Assembly: GCA_964403175.1 (NCBI GenBank)
Contig: CAYOFH010000002.1
Location: 1-64,000, forward strand
From: Marinilabilia sp964403175
Lineage (GTDB): Bacteria > Bacteroidota > Bacteroidia > Bacteroidales > Marinilabiliaceae
Reading direction: 5' to 3'
DNA: 64,000 nucleotides
Shown: piece by piece, positions 1-7,097 of the stretch
Layout: every line of letters begins with the position of its first letter
How positions within the stretch are numbered: position 1 is the stretch's first letter
Made by a program: the position numbers and the translations under genes
Notes under the pieces: model-generated
What the model was told of the DNA's origin: nothing
The model's input: the letters and a program-made list of their open reading frames with translations, nothing else
The model's database searches: none

Positions 1-32
1 TATCAACATATTAACCCACTCTTCCCCGTACC

Positions 33-182
33 TTCTTCGAGTCTGCTTCGGGTCTTGTTCGACTCTTCTTCGGCATTTCTTCGACTCTTATAAGGTCGAA
101 CAAGAGTCGGAGAACAGTCGAACAAAGGTCGAACAAGCTACGACCATGGCTCGAACAAGGGTCAGTAAACAGCCGAAGGAGG
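33..182. repeat. 11-bp-periodic inverted minisatellite array
   Basis: The sequence divides into 11-nt units without slippage. Five units close to TTCTTCGACTC occupy 33-87. After a 7-nt centre (88-94), eight units close to GTCGAACAAGA occupy 95-182. The second set is the reverse complement type of the first, for example 53-63 against 95-105, so the whole is a large imperfect inverted repeat with a period near one DNA helical turn. Units diverge at about 1-5 positions. An open frame runs through it on the minus strand, but 11 is not a multiple of 3 and the translation matches no family I recognise, so I treat it as non-coding. Function unknown: slipped-strand minisatellite, protein-binding array and long hairpin are all possible. 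Confidence 0.75.
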
Positions 183-352
183 AAAATACAGAAGCCGAAT
201 TCTCTTCTGGTTCCTCCAGGTCGATAGTAAATAAAACAATCTAATAGCCTGTTAGGCACACAACTCTACAAATGTTATATAATAACCTGATTTTTAATTA
301 CTTAAAAACAACAAAGCAGCTGCACCAATGCCGGGCTGTCAATAACGTTGTA

Positions 353-393
353 TTCATCTTAAATCTTGTTTCTAAAAATCTATCGATCTATTG
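353..393 (-). repeat. dispersed repeat R2, copy 1
   Basis: Reading the minus strand, this matches the R2 core CAATAGATCGnTAGATTTTT followed by AGAaACAAGATTTAAGATGA. The same core is found near 1295, 6718 and 41987, always between genes. No open reading frame is conserved across copies. The rest of 1-492 outside this repeat and the 11-bp array shows no gene I can support. Confidence 0.7.
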
Positions 394-492
394 CGAACAG
401 AGTTTCTGCAAAAAACATAAAGATGGCTGTAAAAGGAATATCTTATTTCGTAAATTCGCATAAATATATTTCAAAACCACAGATACAAACTA

Positions 493-1230
493 ATGACAGA
501 TCCAAAAAACCTGGTAATTATACCAACCTATAACGAGAAGGAAAATATTGAAGCAATTATTTCTGCGGTGTTTACCCAACCCACTCCTTTTGAAGTACTG
601 ATCATTGATGACGGCTCACCTGATGGCACTGCGGGAATAGTAAAACAAATGCAGGAACAGTATCCTGAAAGGCTTCATATTTTGGAAAGACCGGGGAAAC
701 TGGGATTGGGAACAGCCTATATAACCGGGTTTAAGTGGGCTCTGAAAAACGGATATGACTACATTTGTGAGATGGATGCTGATTTTTCACACAATCCGGA
801 AGACCTTAACCGTTTGCACAAAGCCTGTACGGAAGATGGGGCCGATCTGGCTATCGGATCACGATACAAATCTGGCGTTAATGTGGTAAACTGGCCAATG
901 GGCCGGGTGCTTATGTCATATTTTGCCTCTACCTACGTCCGTATGGTTACGGGAATGAAAATCATGGATACCACTGCAGGTTTCAAATGTTATCATCGAA
1001 AAGTACTGGAAACCATAAAACTTGACAACATACATCTCAAAGGCTATGGTTTTCAGATAGAAATGAAGTTCTCTACCTGGAAATACGGATTTAAGATCAT
1101 CGAAGTGCCCATCATTTTTACCGACCGCCAACAGGGCGCATCAAAAATGAGTGGCGGTATCTTCAGCGAGGCTTTGTGGGGAGTCATCAAAATGAAGATC
1201 AGCAGTTTTTTTAAAAAATATGAAGTCTGA
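493..1230 (+). CDS. polyprenol (dolichol)-phosphate mannose synthase-like glycosyltransferase, GT2
   Basis: The 245-residue protein is a family 2 glycosyltransferase of the DPM1 type, which transfers mannose from GDP-mannose to a polyprenyl phosphate on the cytoplasmic face of the membrane. Visible motifs are the N-terminal IIPTYNEKENI, the DDGSPDGT nucleotide-binding loop, the metal-binding DAD in CEMDADFSHNP, and the acceptor-site GSRYKSG. There is no C-terminal membrane domain, which matches the short soluble bacterial form. The start is the first ATG and gives full-length family alignment. It is separated from the next gene by about 190 bases containing an R2 repeat, so it is probably its own transcript. 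Acceptor and sugar are inferred from family; another sugar is possible. Confidence 0.85.
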   Translation: MTDPKNLVIIPTYNEKENIEAIISAVFTQPTPFEVLIIDDGSPDGTAGIVKQMQEQYPERLHILERPGKLGLGTAYITGFKWALKNGYDYICEMDADFSHNPEDLNRLHKACTEDGADLAIGSRYKSGVNVVNWPMGRVLMSYFASTYVRMVTGMKIMDTTAGFKCYHRKVLETIKLDNIHLKGYGFQIEMKFSTWKYGFKIIEVPIIFTDRQQGASKMSGGIFSEALWGVIKMKISSFFKKYEV

Positions 1231-1294
1231 CAATACCCTTACGTGTTATTCCCGTAAAACACCGGAAAACATCTATTCAGAACTAATGTTTATA

Positions 1295-1357
1295 ATAACA
1301 GATCGTCAGATTTTTAGATACAAGATTTAAGATAGATTTTATAATCCTGATAATCTG
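1295..1357 (+). repeat. dispersed repeat R2, copy 2
   Basis: Contains GATCGTCAGATTTTTAGATA, then CAAGATTTAAGAT and, after a variable stretch, CTGATAATCTG. The order and spacing are the same as in the copy at 6718-6782, so the homology extends over about 60 bp. It lies between the glycosyltransferase and the dihydroorotase-like gene. Confidence 0.75.
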
Positions 1358-1424
1358 CCTGTTAATGCCAGCTACTATTTTGGAAATCCCGGCATTTATC
1401 ATGAAACCTCATAAATAATCTATT

Positions 1425-2765
1425 ATGATGCGCACACTTATAAAAAATGCAACTATAATCAATCAGGGCAAAACCTTTGAAGGAAGTGTTTTAATTAACG
1501 ATCAGATTATCGAAAAAATACTTGCCAAAAGTGAAGAACTTCCCGCCGCAGATACAGTTATTGATGCCGCAGGCAGTTATCTGATTCCCGGAGTTATTGA
1601 TGACCAGGTGCATTTCCGGGAACCCGGGTTGACACACAAGGCAGATCTGTATACAGAATCGGGGGCAGCTGTGGCCGGAGGGATAACTTCCTTCATGGAG
1701 ATGCCTAATACCAATCCGCAAACCACAACCATTGAAGCCCTCAGAGATAAATATGAGCTGGGCAAACAAAAATCCGTGGCCAATTACTCATTTTACATGG
1801 GGGCTACCAACGACAACCTGAAAGAAGTATTAAAAGCTGACCCGAAAAACGTATGCGGTGTGAAAGTTTTTATGGGCTCTTCCACCGGAAATATGCTGGT
1901 AGATAAAAAAGAAGCATTGGAAAACATATTCCGCGAAGTACCCATGCTGATCACCACTCATTGTGAAGATGAAACCATTATTCAGAATAACACCCGAATA
2001 TTCAGGGAAAAATATGGTGAAGACCTGCCATTTAAATATCATCCGCTGATAAGGAGTGCCGAAGCATGCTATAAGTCTTCGTCAATGGCCATTGACCTTG
2101 CTACCCGTTTCAATACCAGGCTGCACATCCTGCATCTGTCAACAGCCAGAGAGATGACACTCTTCAACGGAAACATACCATTAAGAGACAAACGTATTAC
2201 TGCAGAAGTTTGCGTACATCACCTTTGGTTTTCGGACAGGGATTACGATAAAGCAGGAGCCCGGATAAAATGGAACCCTGCAGTAAAAACGGCTGAAGAC
2301 CGCAATGCATTGAGGGAAGCTTTAAAAAACAATATTCTTGATGTGGTTGCCACTGATCATGCACCCCATACTCTTGAGGAAAAGAACAACAGTTATTTCA
2401 AAGCTCCCTCGGGGGGGCCGCTGGTTCAGCACTCATTGCCTGCGATGCTGGAATTATCCAGGCAGGGTACCTTTTCCAAAGAACTGGTCGTTGATAAAAT
2501 GTGCCACGCTCCTGCCCTGCTCTTCGGCGTAGAGAAACGGGGTTTTATAAAAGAGGGGTATTTTGCCGATTTGGTACTCATCTCGCCCTACCAAAAAGAG
2601 ATGGTTGATGATGCTTCTGTACTTTATAAGTGTGGCTGGAGTCCGTTTTCAGGAACTACTTTCTCTCATAAAATCACACATACTTTTGTAAACGGACATC
2701 TCGCCTACTCAAACGGAAAGATAAACAGAGACAAGAACGGAATGATGCTAACTTTTAACAGATAA
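1425..2765 (+). CDS. pyrC: dihydroorotase-like amidohydrolase
   Basis: The 446-residue protein has the dihydroorotase fold. This enzyme cyclises carbamoyl aspartate to dihydroorotate in pyrimidine synthesis. The N-terminal metal and substrate loop reads DDQVHFREPG (residues 59-68). Further ligand motifs are THCEDE, LHILHLST and ATDHAPH, and the lysine that is carboxylated in some members sits in CGVKVFMGSS. The usual HxH pair is QxH here (Gln61, His63), so one metal ligand is missing. I believe this is common in Bacteroidota homologues, but it leaves activity open. Two adjacent ATGs could start it. The lipoprotein gene follows after 5 bases and pncB after 7 more, so the three are probably co-transcribed. 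Alternatives are a non-catalytic dihydroorotase homologue or another cyclic amidohydrolase. Confidence 0.8.
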   Translation: MMRTLIKNATIINQGKTFEGSVLINDQIIEKILAKSEELPAADTVIDAAGSYLIPGVIDDQVHFREPGLTHKADLYTESGAAVAGGITSFMEMPNTNPQTTTIEALRDKYELGKQKSVANYSFYMGATNDNLKEVLKADPKNVCGVKVFMGSSTGNMLVDKKEALENIFREVPMLITTHCEDETIIQNNTRIFREKYGEDLPFKYHPLIRSAEACYKSSSMAIDLATRFNTRLHILHLSTAREMTLFNGNIPLRDKRITAEVCVHHLWFSDRDYDKAGARIKWNPAVKTAEDRNALREALKNNILDVVATDHAPHTLEEKNNSYFKAPSGGPLVQHSLPAMLELSRQGTFSKELVVDKMCHAPALLFGVEKRGFIKEGYFADLVLISPYQKEMVDDASVLYKCGWSPFSGTTFSHKITHTFVNGHLAYSNGKINRDKNGMMLTFNR

Positions 2766-2770
2766 TCAAG

Positions 2771-3268
2771 ATGCAAAAAACAATATTACTGATTTCTTTA
2801 TTCTTAATGATATTTTTTTCAGCATGTAACACACAAGAAGGAAAAGAATCCCGATCAGATAAATCAAGCATCTCAGGTACTGTTGTGGCAGATACCATCA
2901 TCTATCCCGTAAATGTGCTGAACCTTGACTCTGCTGATGAGTGGACCACCCGCCGGTTAAGGAATGTACGTCATCAAAAGCTGACTGACCTTCTGTTTGA
3001 ATCTGTTTATGAAGGAAAAGCTAAAGCTCTTGATTATTATACCAGAGAACCTATTTCTTCAGAAAAACTTCGAGAGATGGAGTCATCCGGAAAATTTGAT
3101 CGCAACCAAATGGCCCAGCTGCAGTTTGAAGAATCCTGGGAAATTGCTCCCGAACAAGGCAGGATGACCAAAGAAGTACAATCCGTTCTTCTTGCCTGGC
3201 CTGTTTTCGACAGCAAGGGAAACTTTCAGGCTTACCAGGCAGGTTTCGTAATTGAACTGACACAATAA
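2771..3268 (+). CDS. small outer-membrane-type lipoprotein, unknown function
   Basis: The 165-residue protein starts with a lipoprotein signal: a charged Lys, a hydrophobic core and a lipobox FSAC, with the lipidated Cys at residue 19. The mature part is hydrophilic. Near residues 110-160 it has a stretch including LQFEESWEI and SVLLAWPVF that loosely recalls the C-terminal half of the gliding motility/T9SS protein GldN. The resemblance is weak and I do not call it. It lies 5 bases after the dihydroorotase-like gene and 7 bases before pncB, which suggests co-transcription without explaining its role. Confidence 0.7.
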   Translation: MQKTILLISLFLMIFFSACNTQEGKESRSDKSSISGTVVADTIIYPVNVLNLDSADEWTTRRLRNVRHQKLTDLLFESVYEGKAKALDYYTREPISSEKLREMESSGKFDRNQMAQLQFEESWEIAPEQGRMTKEVQSVLLAWPVFDSKGNFQAYQAGFVIELTQ

Positions 3269-3275
3269 ACATATT

Positions 3276-4754
3276 ATGGAACAATTGCAATCCACATACA
3301 AAAACTCACTGGCACTTTTGACGGACTTTTATGAAATCACAATGGCCTATGGTTTCTGGAAAAATAATATGCATACCCAAAAAGCTGTATTCAACCTTTT
3401 TTTCAGAAGCAGTCCTTTTGACGGTGGTTACACAATTGCCTGCGGGCTGGAATATGTCATTGACTTTCTTAATAATTTTAGTTTCAGCGGGTCGGACATT
3501 GCCTACCTGTCCGAAATGGAGGGAAACGACTCCAGGCCTTTGTTTGACAAAGAGTTTTTGAAGTATCTGCAATCAATGAAATTTGAATGTGATGTTAAAG
3601 CAATGCCGGAAGGGACAGTAGTCTTTCCCAACGAACCCCTCATCCGGGTTAAAGGCCCTTTATTACAATGTCAGCTCATTGAATCAGCACTTTTAAACAT
3701 TGTTAATTTCCAGACACTCATTGCCACCAAATCGGCCCGGATAAACCTGGCTGCAAAAGGAGACCCGGTAATGGAATTCGGACTTCGCAGAGCTCAGGGC
3801 ATTGATGGAGCTCTCTCTGCATCAAGAGCTGCTTTTATTGGAGGATGCTCGGGCACCTCCAATGTGCTGGCAGCAAAAAAACTGGGCATTCCGGCACTGG
3901 GAACACATGCACACAGCTGGGTTCAGGCATTTGAAAATGAGCAGGAAGCATTTGATGCTTTTGCTGCTGCTCTGCCCAACAATACCATTTTTTTAGTGGA
4001 TACCTATAATACACCCCGGGGAATTGACCATGCCATCGAAACAACAAAAAAAACAGAAGCCCTGGGCCATAAAATAAACGGAATCCGGCTCGACTCAGGC
4101 GACCTGGCATACCTGAGTCAATTAGCCCGCAGAAAACTCAATGATGCCGGATTATCACATCTGAAAATTGTTGCCAGCAACGACCTGGACGAACATTTGA
4201 TTGCCAGTCTGAAGCAGCAGGAAGCAGCCATAGACTACTGGGGAGTTGGCACTAAGCTGGTTACTGCTTATGATCATCCTGCATTGGGAGGGGTTTACAA
4301 ACTGGCAGCAATAGAATCTAAACAAGGAGAGTGGCAGGACAGGATAAAACTATCAGAACAATCCATAAAAATAAATATTCCGGGCATTCAGCAGATTAAA
4401 AGGTTTTACAAAGACGGAGTAATGGCTGGCGACATGATCTTTGACGAACGACAAGACCTCTCCGGTCAGGTAAAAATGATTGATCCGGCTGATCCCAACC
4501 GGTCAAAAATACTGGATAAAGAATCTCTTAAGTGCGAAGATCTCCTGGTGCCTGTTTTCAAAAAAGGAGAATGTATTTATAAAAAAGAATCCATTAACAC
4601 CCTAAAGGAACGAACATCACATCAACTTGGATTGTTAGATAAAACAATCAAACGGTTGGTTAATCCACACGTCTATCCCGTAGGGCTGGAAGAAACACTC
4701 TACAACAGAAGACTGGAACTGATTGTAAAACATAAACAGAAAATTCAGAAGTAG
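3276..4754 (+). CDS. pncB: nicotinate phosphoribosyltransferase
   Basis: The 492-residue enzyme joins nicotinate to PRPP to form nicotinate mononucleotide, the first committed step of NAD salvage in the cytoplasm. Family features are LLTDFYEITMAYGFW near the N-terminus, EFGLRRAQG and the GTHAHSW loop in the middle, and RLDSGDL followed by VASNDLDE and the GVGTKL phosphate-binding segment. Its length fits the long bacterial form. It ends 27 bases before pncA, which supplies its substrate by deamidating nicotinamide, so the two form a salvage pair. The gene shares a tight run with the upstream lipoprotein and dihydroorotase-like gene. Confidence 0.95.
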   Translation: MEQLQSTYKNSLALLTDFYEITMAYGFWKNNMHTQKAVFNLFFRSSPFDGGYTIACGLEYVIDFLNNFSFSGSDIAYLSEMEGNDSRPLFDKEFLKYLQSMKFECDVKAMPEGTVVFPNEPLIRVKGPLLQCQLIESALLNIVNFQTLIATKSARINLAAKGDPVMEFGLRRAQGIDGALSASRAAFIGGCSGTSNVLAAKKLGIPALGTHAHSWVQAFENEQEAFDAFAAALPNNTIFLVDTYNTPRGIDHAIETTKKTEALGHKINGIRLDSGDLAYLSQLARRKLNDAGLSHLKIVASNDLDEHLIASLKQQEAAIDYWGVGTKLVTAYDHPALGGVYKLAAIESKQGEWQDRIKLSEQSIKINIPGIQQIKRFYKDGVMAGDMIFDERQDLSGQVKMIDPADPNRSKILDKESLKCEDLLVPVFKKGECIYKKESINTLKERTSHQLGLLDKTIKRLVNPHVYPVGLEETLYNRRLELIVKHKQKIQK

Positions 4755-4781
4755 AGAAGGCCGGTACACACCTAAAATACA

Positions 4782-5411
4782 ATGAAGATGGATGCATTAC
4801 TCATCGTGGACGTACAAAATGATTTTCTCCCCGGAGGCAACCTTGCTGTTCCCGGGGGTGACCAGATAATTCCGGTAATTAATAACCTGCAAATGAAATT
4901 TCAGTTAATTGTAGCCTCCCGGGACTGGCACCCGCCCAATCACGGCAGTTTTGCCTCCAACCATGAGGGAAAAAAAGTGGGAGATATCATTAAACTGAAC
5001 GGACTGGACCAGATTCTCTGGCCCGACCATTGTATCCAGGGCAGTCCCGGAGCTGAATTATCGCCCCTGTTAAATCAGAATTTTATACAACGCATTATTT
5101 TCAAAGGAACCGATCCGAAGGTTGATTCCTACAGTGCATTTTTTGATAACGGCCACAAAATACAGACTGACCTGCACGGGTATCTTCAGAAAAAGGAAGT
5201 GAAACGCCTTTTTATCTCCGGGCTGGCGGCAGATGTTTGCGTCTATTTTACTGTAAAAGATGCCTTAAACCTGGGATATGAAACATTTTTGATTACTGAT
5301 GCAACCAAAGGGGTGAATATGAAAGAAAACGATACCACCAAAGCAATGGAAGACATGGAAAGCCGTGGTGCAACACTGATAACATCTGATCAGATTCAGA
5401 GTTATTTTTAA
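4782..5411 (+). CDS. pncA: nicotinamidase
   Basis: The 209-residue cysteine hydrolase converts nicotinamide to nicotinate and ammonia. The catalytic triad can be read as Asp10 (IVDVQNDFLPGG), Lys113 (KGTDPKVDSYSAF) and Cys153 (GLAADVCVYFTVKDA). The metal-binding DWHPPNH lies at residues 48-54. Spacing matches the E. coli enzyme closely. A second ATG two codons in could also be the start. It follows pncB by 27 bases. An 11-bp perfect inverted repeat overlaps its stop codon (5389-5423). Confidence 0.95.
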   Translation: MKMDALLIVDVQNDFLPGGNLAVPGGDQIIPVINNLQMKFQLIVASRDWHPPNHGSFASNHEGKKVGDIIKLNGLDQILWPDHCIQGSPGAELSPLLNQNFIQRIIFKGTDPKVDSYSAFFDNGHKIQTDLHGYLQKKEVKRLFISGLAADVCVYFTVKDALNLGYETFLITDATKGVNMKENDTTKAMEDMESRGATLITSDQIQSYF

Positions 5412-5423
5412 CCTGAATCTGAT
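5389..5423. terminator. inverted repeat over the pncA stop codon
   Basis: ATCAGATTCAG (5389-5399) pairs perfectly with CTGAATCTGAT (5413-5423) around a 13-nt loop holding the pncA stop. It sits between convergent pncA and lysC. There is no clear U-tract on either side, so intrinsic termination is only possible, not shown. Confidence 0.4.
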
Positions 5424-5433
5424 GGCAGGAAAG

Positions 5434-6690
5434 TCATGATTTTTGAATCACAAAACGCGCATTCCTTCTTGTAATCTGTGAATCAATAACTTCAACTCCT
5501 TCCAGCTTTTCATCAATTACCTGTTGGGTATAATCCCTGATGGTCAACAATTCCACCTCACTATTGTATTTCATATTGTTCTTCTCCTTTAACTCTTCCA
5601 TCAGCAATGTAAAATTCTCCTTCCGGTCTACGCACGCAGTAAAACTCAGTGCAGAAGTCTGCAACAGGTTAATGCGAATATGATATTGACTGAAGAGAGA
5701 CAGAATTTCACTCAGATTTTCTTCGGTAATAAAAGAAAAATCTTTGGGCGACAAGGTCAGCAGAATCTGGTTTCTCTTGAGAATAAATATGGGCACCAAA
5801 ACACGCTGACTTCCCTGATTAATCACTGTCCCCGGAAGATTCATATCCACAAATGATTTAACAAACAGAGGGATCTGCTTGTTCTGAAGTGGTTTTATTG
5901 TTTTGGGATGAATTACCTGTGCCCCGTAATAAGAAAGTTCAATGGTTTCGGCATAGGAAAGATTGTCAATTTTTTGTGCCCCGGGAAAAATACGAGGGTC
6001 GGCATTCAGAATTCCCGGTACATCTTTCCATACTGTAACATTTTCAGCATTTAATGCATATCCTATTATGGCAGCGGTATAATCGGATCCCTCCCTGCCA
6101 AGAGTAGTGGAAATATTACTGAGCGTACCTCCCAAAAAGCCCTGTGTTATATAAAGAGGAGTATTTTCAAAAGAAAAGGCTCCATTCATTAGCCGCGTGG
6201 TTAACTCCCAGTTGACATTGGCATCGCGGTAAAAATCATCTGTTTTTAAAACCTGACGTACATCCACCCATTCATTTTGGACACCAACATGATTGAGCCA
6301 TGCACTGATGATTCTCGTAGATAAAATTTCCCCGAAAGAGACAATCTGATCGTACTCATAATCAAAATGCATGGAGGGTGGTTGCTTCAAACGGTTTTCC
6401 AGATCTGAAAAACACTCAATAAAAGGAACAAGAAGAGAATCATTTAAATTATAAAAAAGGGAGGTTACTATATTATAATGAAACTCCCTTATTAGATGGA
6501 ACTGTTCGATGCAGGCCTCTTTGTTTCCCGAATAATAAAACCTTACCAATTCTTCAAAAGCGTTGGTCATTTTGCCCATAGCCGACACAACCACCACCTG
6601 AGGTTTTTCAAAGGTTCCAACTATTTTTTGAAGATTTCTCACTGCTTCTGCATCCTTAACAGAGGCTCCGCCAAATTTTGATACCTGCAT
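5434..6690 (-). CDS. lysC: aspartate kinase, monofunctional
   Basis: The 418-residue kinase phosphorylates aspartate, opening synthesis of lysine/diaminopimelate, threonine and methionine. The N-terminus carries the family motif KFGGASV; GREGSDYTAAIIGYAL, the nucleotide-binding part, is near residues 200-215. The C-terminal third (about 300-418) forms two ACT-type regulatory segments, so feedback control by an end-product amino acid is likely. There is no fused homoserine dehydrogenase. It runs convergent to pncA with 22 bases between stops. Its product would feed the meso-diaminopimelate used by the MurE encoded in this window. Confidence 0.92.
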   Translation of the reverse strand: MQVSKFGGASVKDAEAVRNLQKIVGTFEKPQVVVVSAMGKMTNAFEELVRFYYSGNKEACIEQFHLIREFHYNIVTSLFYNLNDSLLVPFIECFSDLENRLKQPPSMHFDYEYDQIVSFGEILSTRIISAWLNHVGVQNEWVDVRQVLKTDDFYRDANVNWELTTRLMNGAFSFENTPLYITQGFLGGTLSNISTTLGREGSDYTAAIIGYALNAENVTVWKDVPGILNADPRIFPGAQKIDNLSYAETIELSYYGAQVIHPKTIKPLQNKQIPLFVKSFVDMNLPGTVINQGSQRVLVPIFILKRNQILLTLSPKDFSFITEENLSEILSLFSQYHIRINLLQTSALSFTACVDRKENFTLLMEELKEKNNMKYNSEVELLTIRDYTQQVIDEKLEGVEVIDSQITRRNARFVIQKS

Positions 6691-6717
6691 GTATACTGGT
6701 TATTAATTGTTGGTAAA

Positions 6718-6782
6718 TTACAATAGATCGTTAGATTTTTAGATATGAGATTTAAGATGAATCATATCACACTGATAATCTG
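6718..6782 (+). repeat. dispersed repeat R2, copy 3
   Basis: Reads CAATAGATCGTTAGATTTTT then AGATATGAGATTTAAGAT and, after a variable spacer, CTGATAATCTG. This is the longest match to the copy at 1295-1357. It lies just upstream of the lysC start on the opposite strand. Confidence 0.75.
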
Positions 6783-7052
6783 TGCTTTAAATCGAAAAAC
6801 TAATCAACTGTAAACGATTGAACTTTAGGTTTTTATAAAAAAACAGAGTATTGAAATTAGCTGTTAGCTCTTAGTTGCTGCCCCCTCAACAATCCACAAT
6901 ATATTGTAAATGCCCGTCATTCCGAGTGCCTACCTCAAAAAAATTGAGGAATATTTTTGGGGTTGCATCGCTACCAAAAAAGGATTTATGAAATCATCAG
7001 GCTAAAAGTAATAATTATTAATTGCGGAGATATAAAAATCCATCTAAAATCA

Positions 7053-7080
7053 TTGATTTGCCCAATAGTTTCTACTTTTG
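7053..7080 (+). promoter_or_regulatory. mfd promoter (Bacteroidota type)
   Basis: An exact -7 box TACTTTTG lies at 7073-7080, with TTG at 7053-7055, 17 nt upstream. Transcription would start near 7085-7088, only about 10-13 nt before the GTG at 7098. This decides the mfd start against the longer open frame. Confidence 0.65.
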
Positions 7081-7097
7081 CAAAAAAAATATATCAC

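Larger units (their letters stand above)
6691..7097. other. lysC-mfd intergenic region
   Basis: About 400 bases between divergent genes hold R2 copy 3 (6718-6782) and the mfd promoter (7053-7080). Between them is AT-rich sequence, including a CCTCAA..TTGAGG inverted repeat near 6932-6948. No protein or RNA gene is supported. An open frame continuing upstream from mfd to 6957 is explained as untranslated leader and promoter. Confidence 0.6.

Noticed and set aside
11..259. An open frame on the minus strand across the 11-bp array
   Set aside because: The region is a period-11 repeat, which is not a multiple of three, and the translation has no recognisable domain or ribosome site.
5389..5423. 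The hairpin over the pncA stop as a proven terminator
   Set aside because: No U-tract follows on either strand, so it is listed only as a possible site with low confidence.
6957..7097. 47-codon N-terminal extension of mfd
   Set aside because: It contains the promoter and starts at a TTG; family N-terminus begins at GTG 7098.
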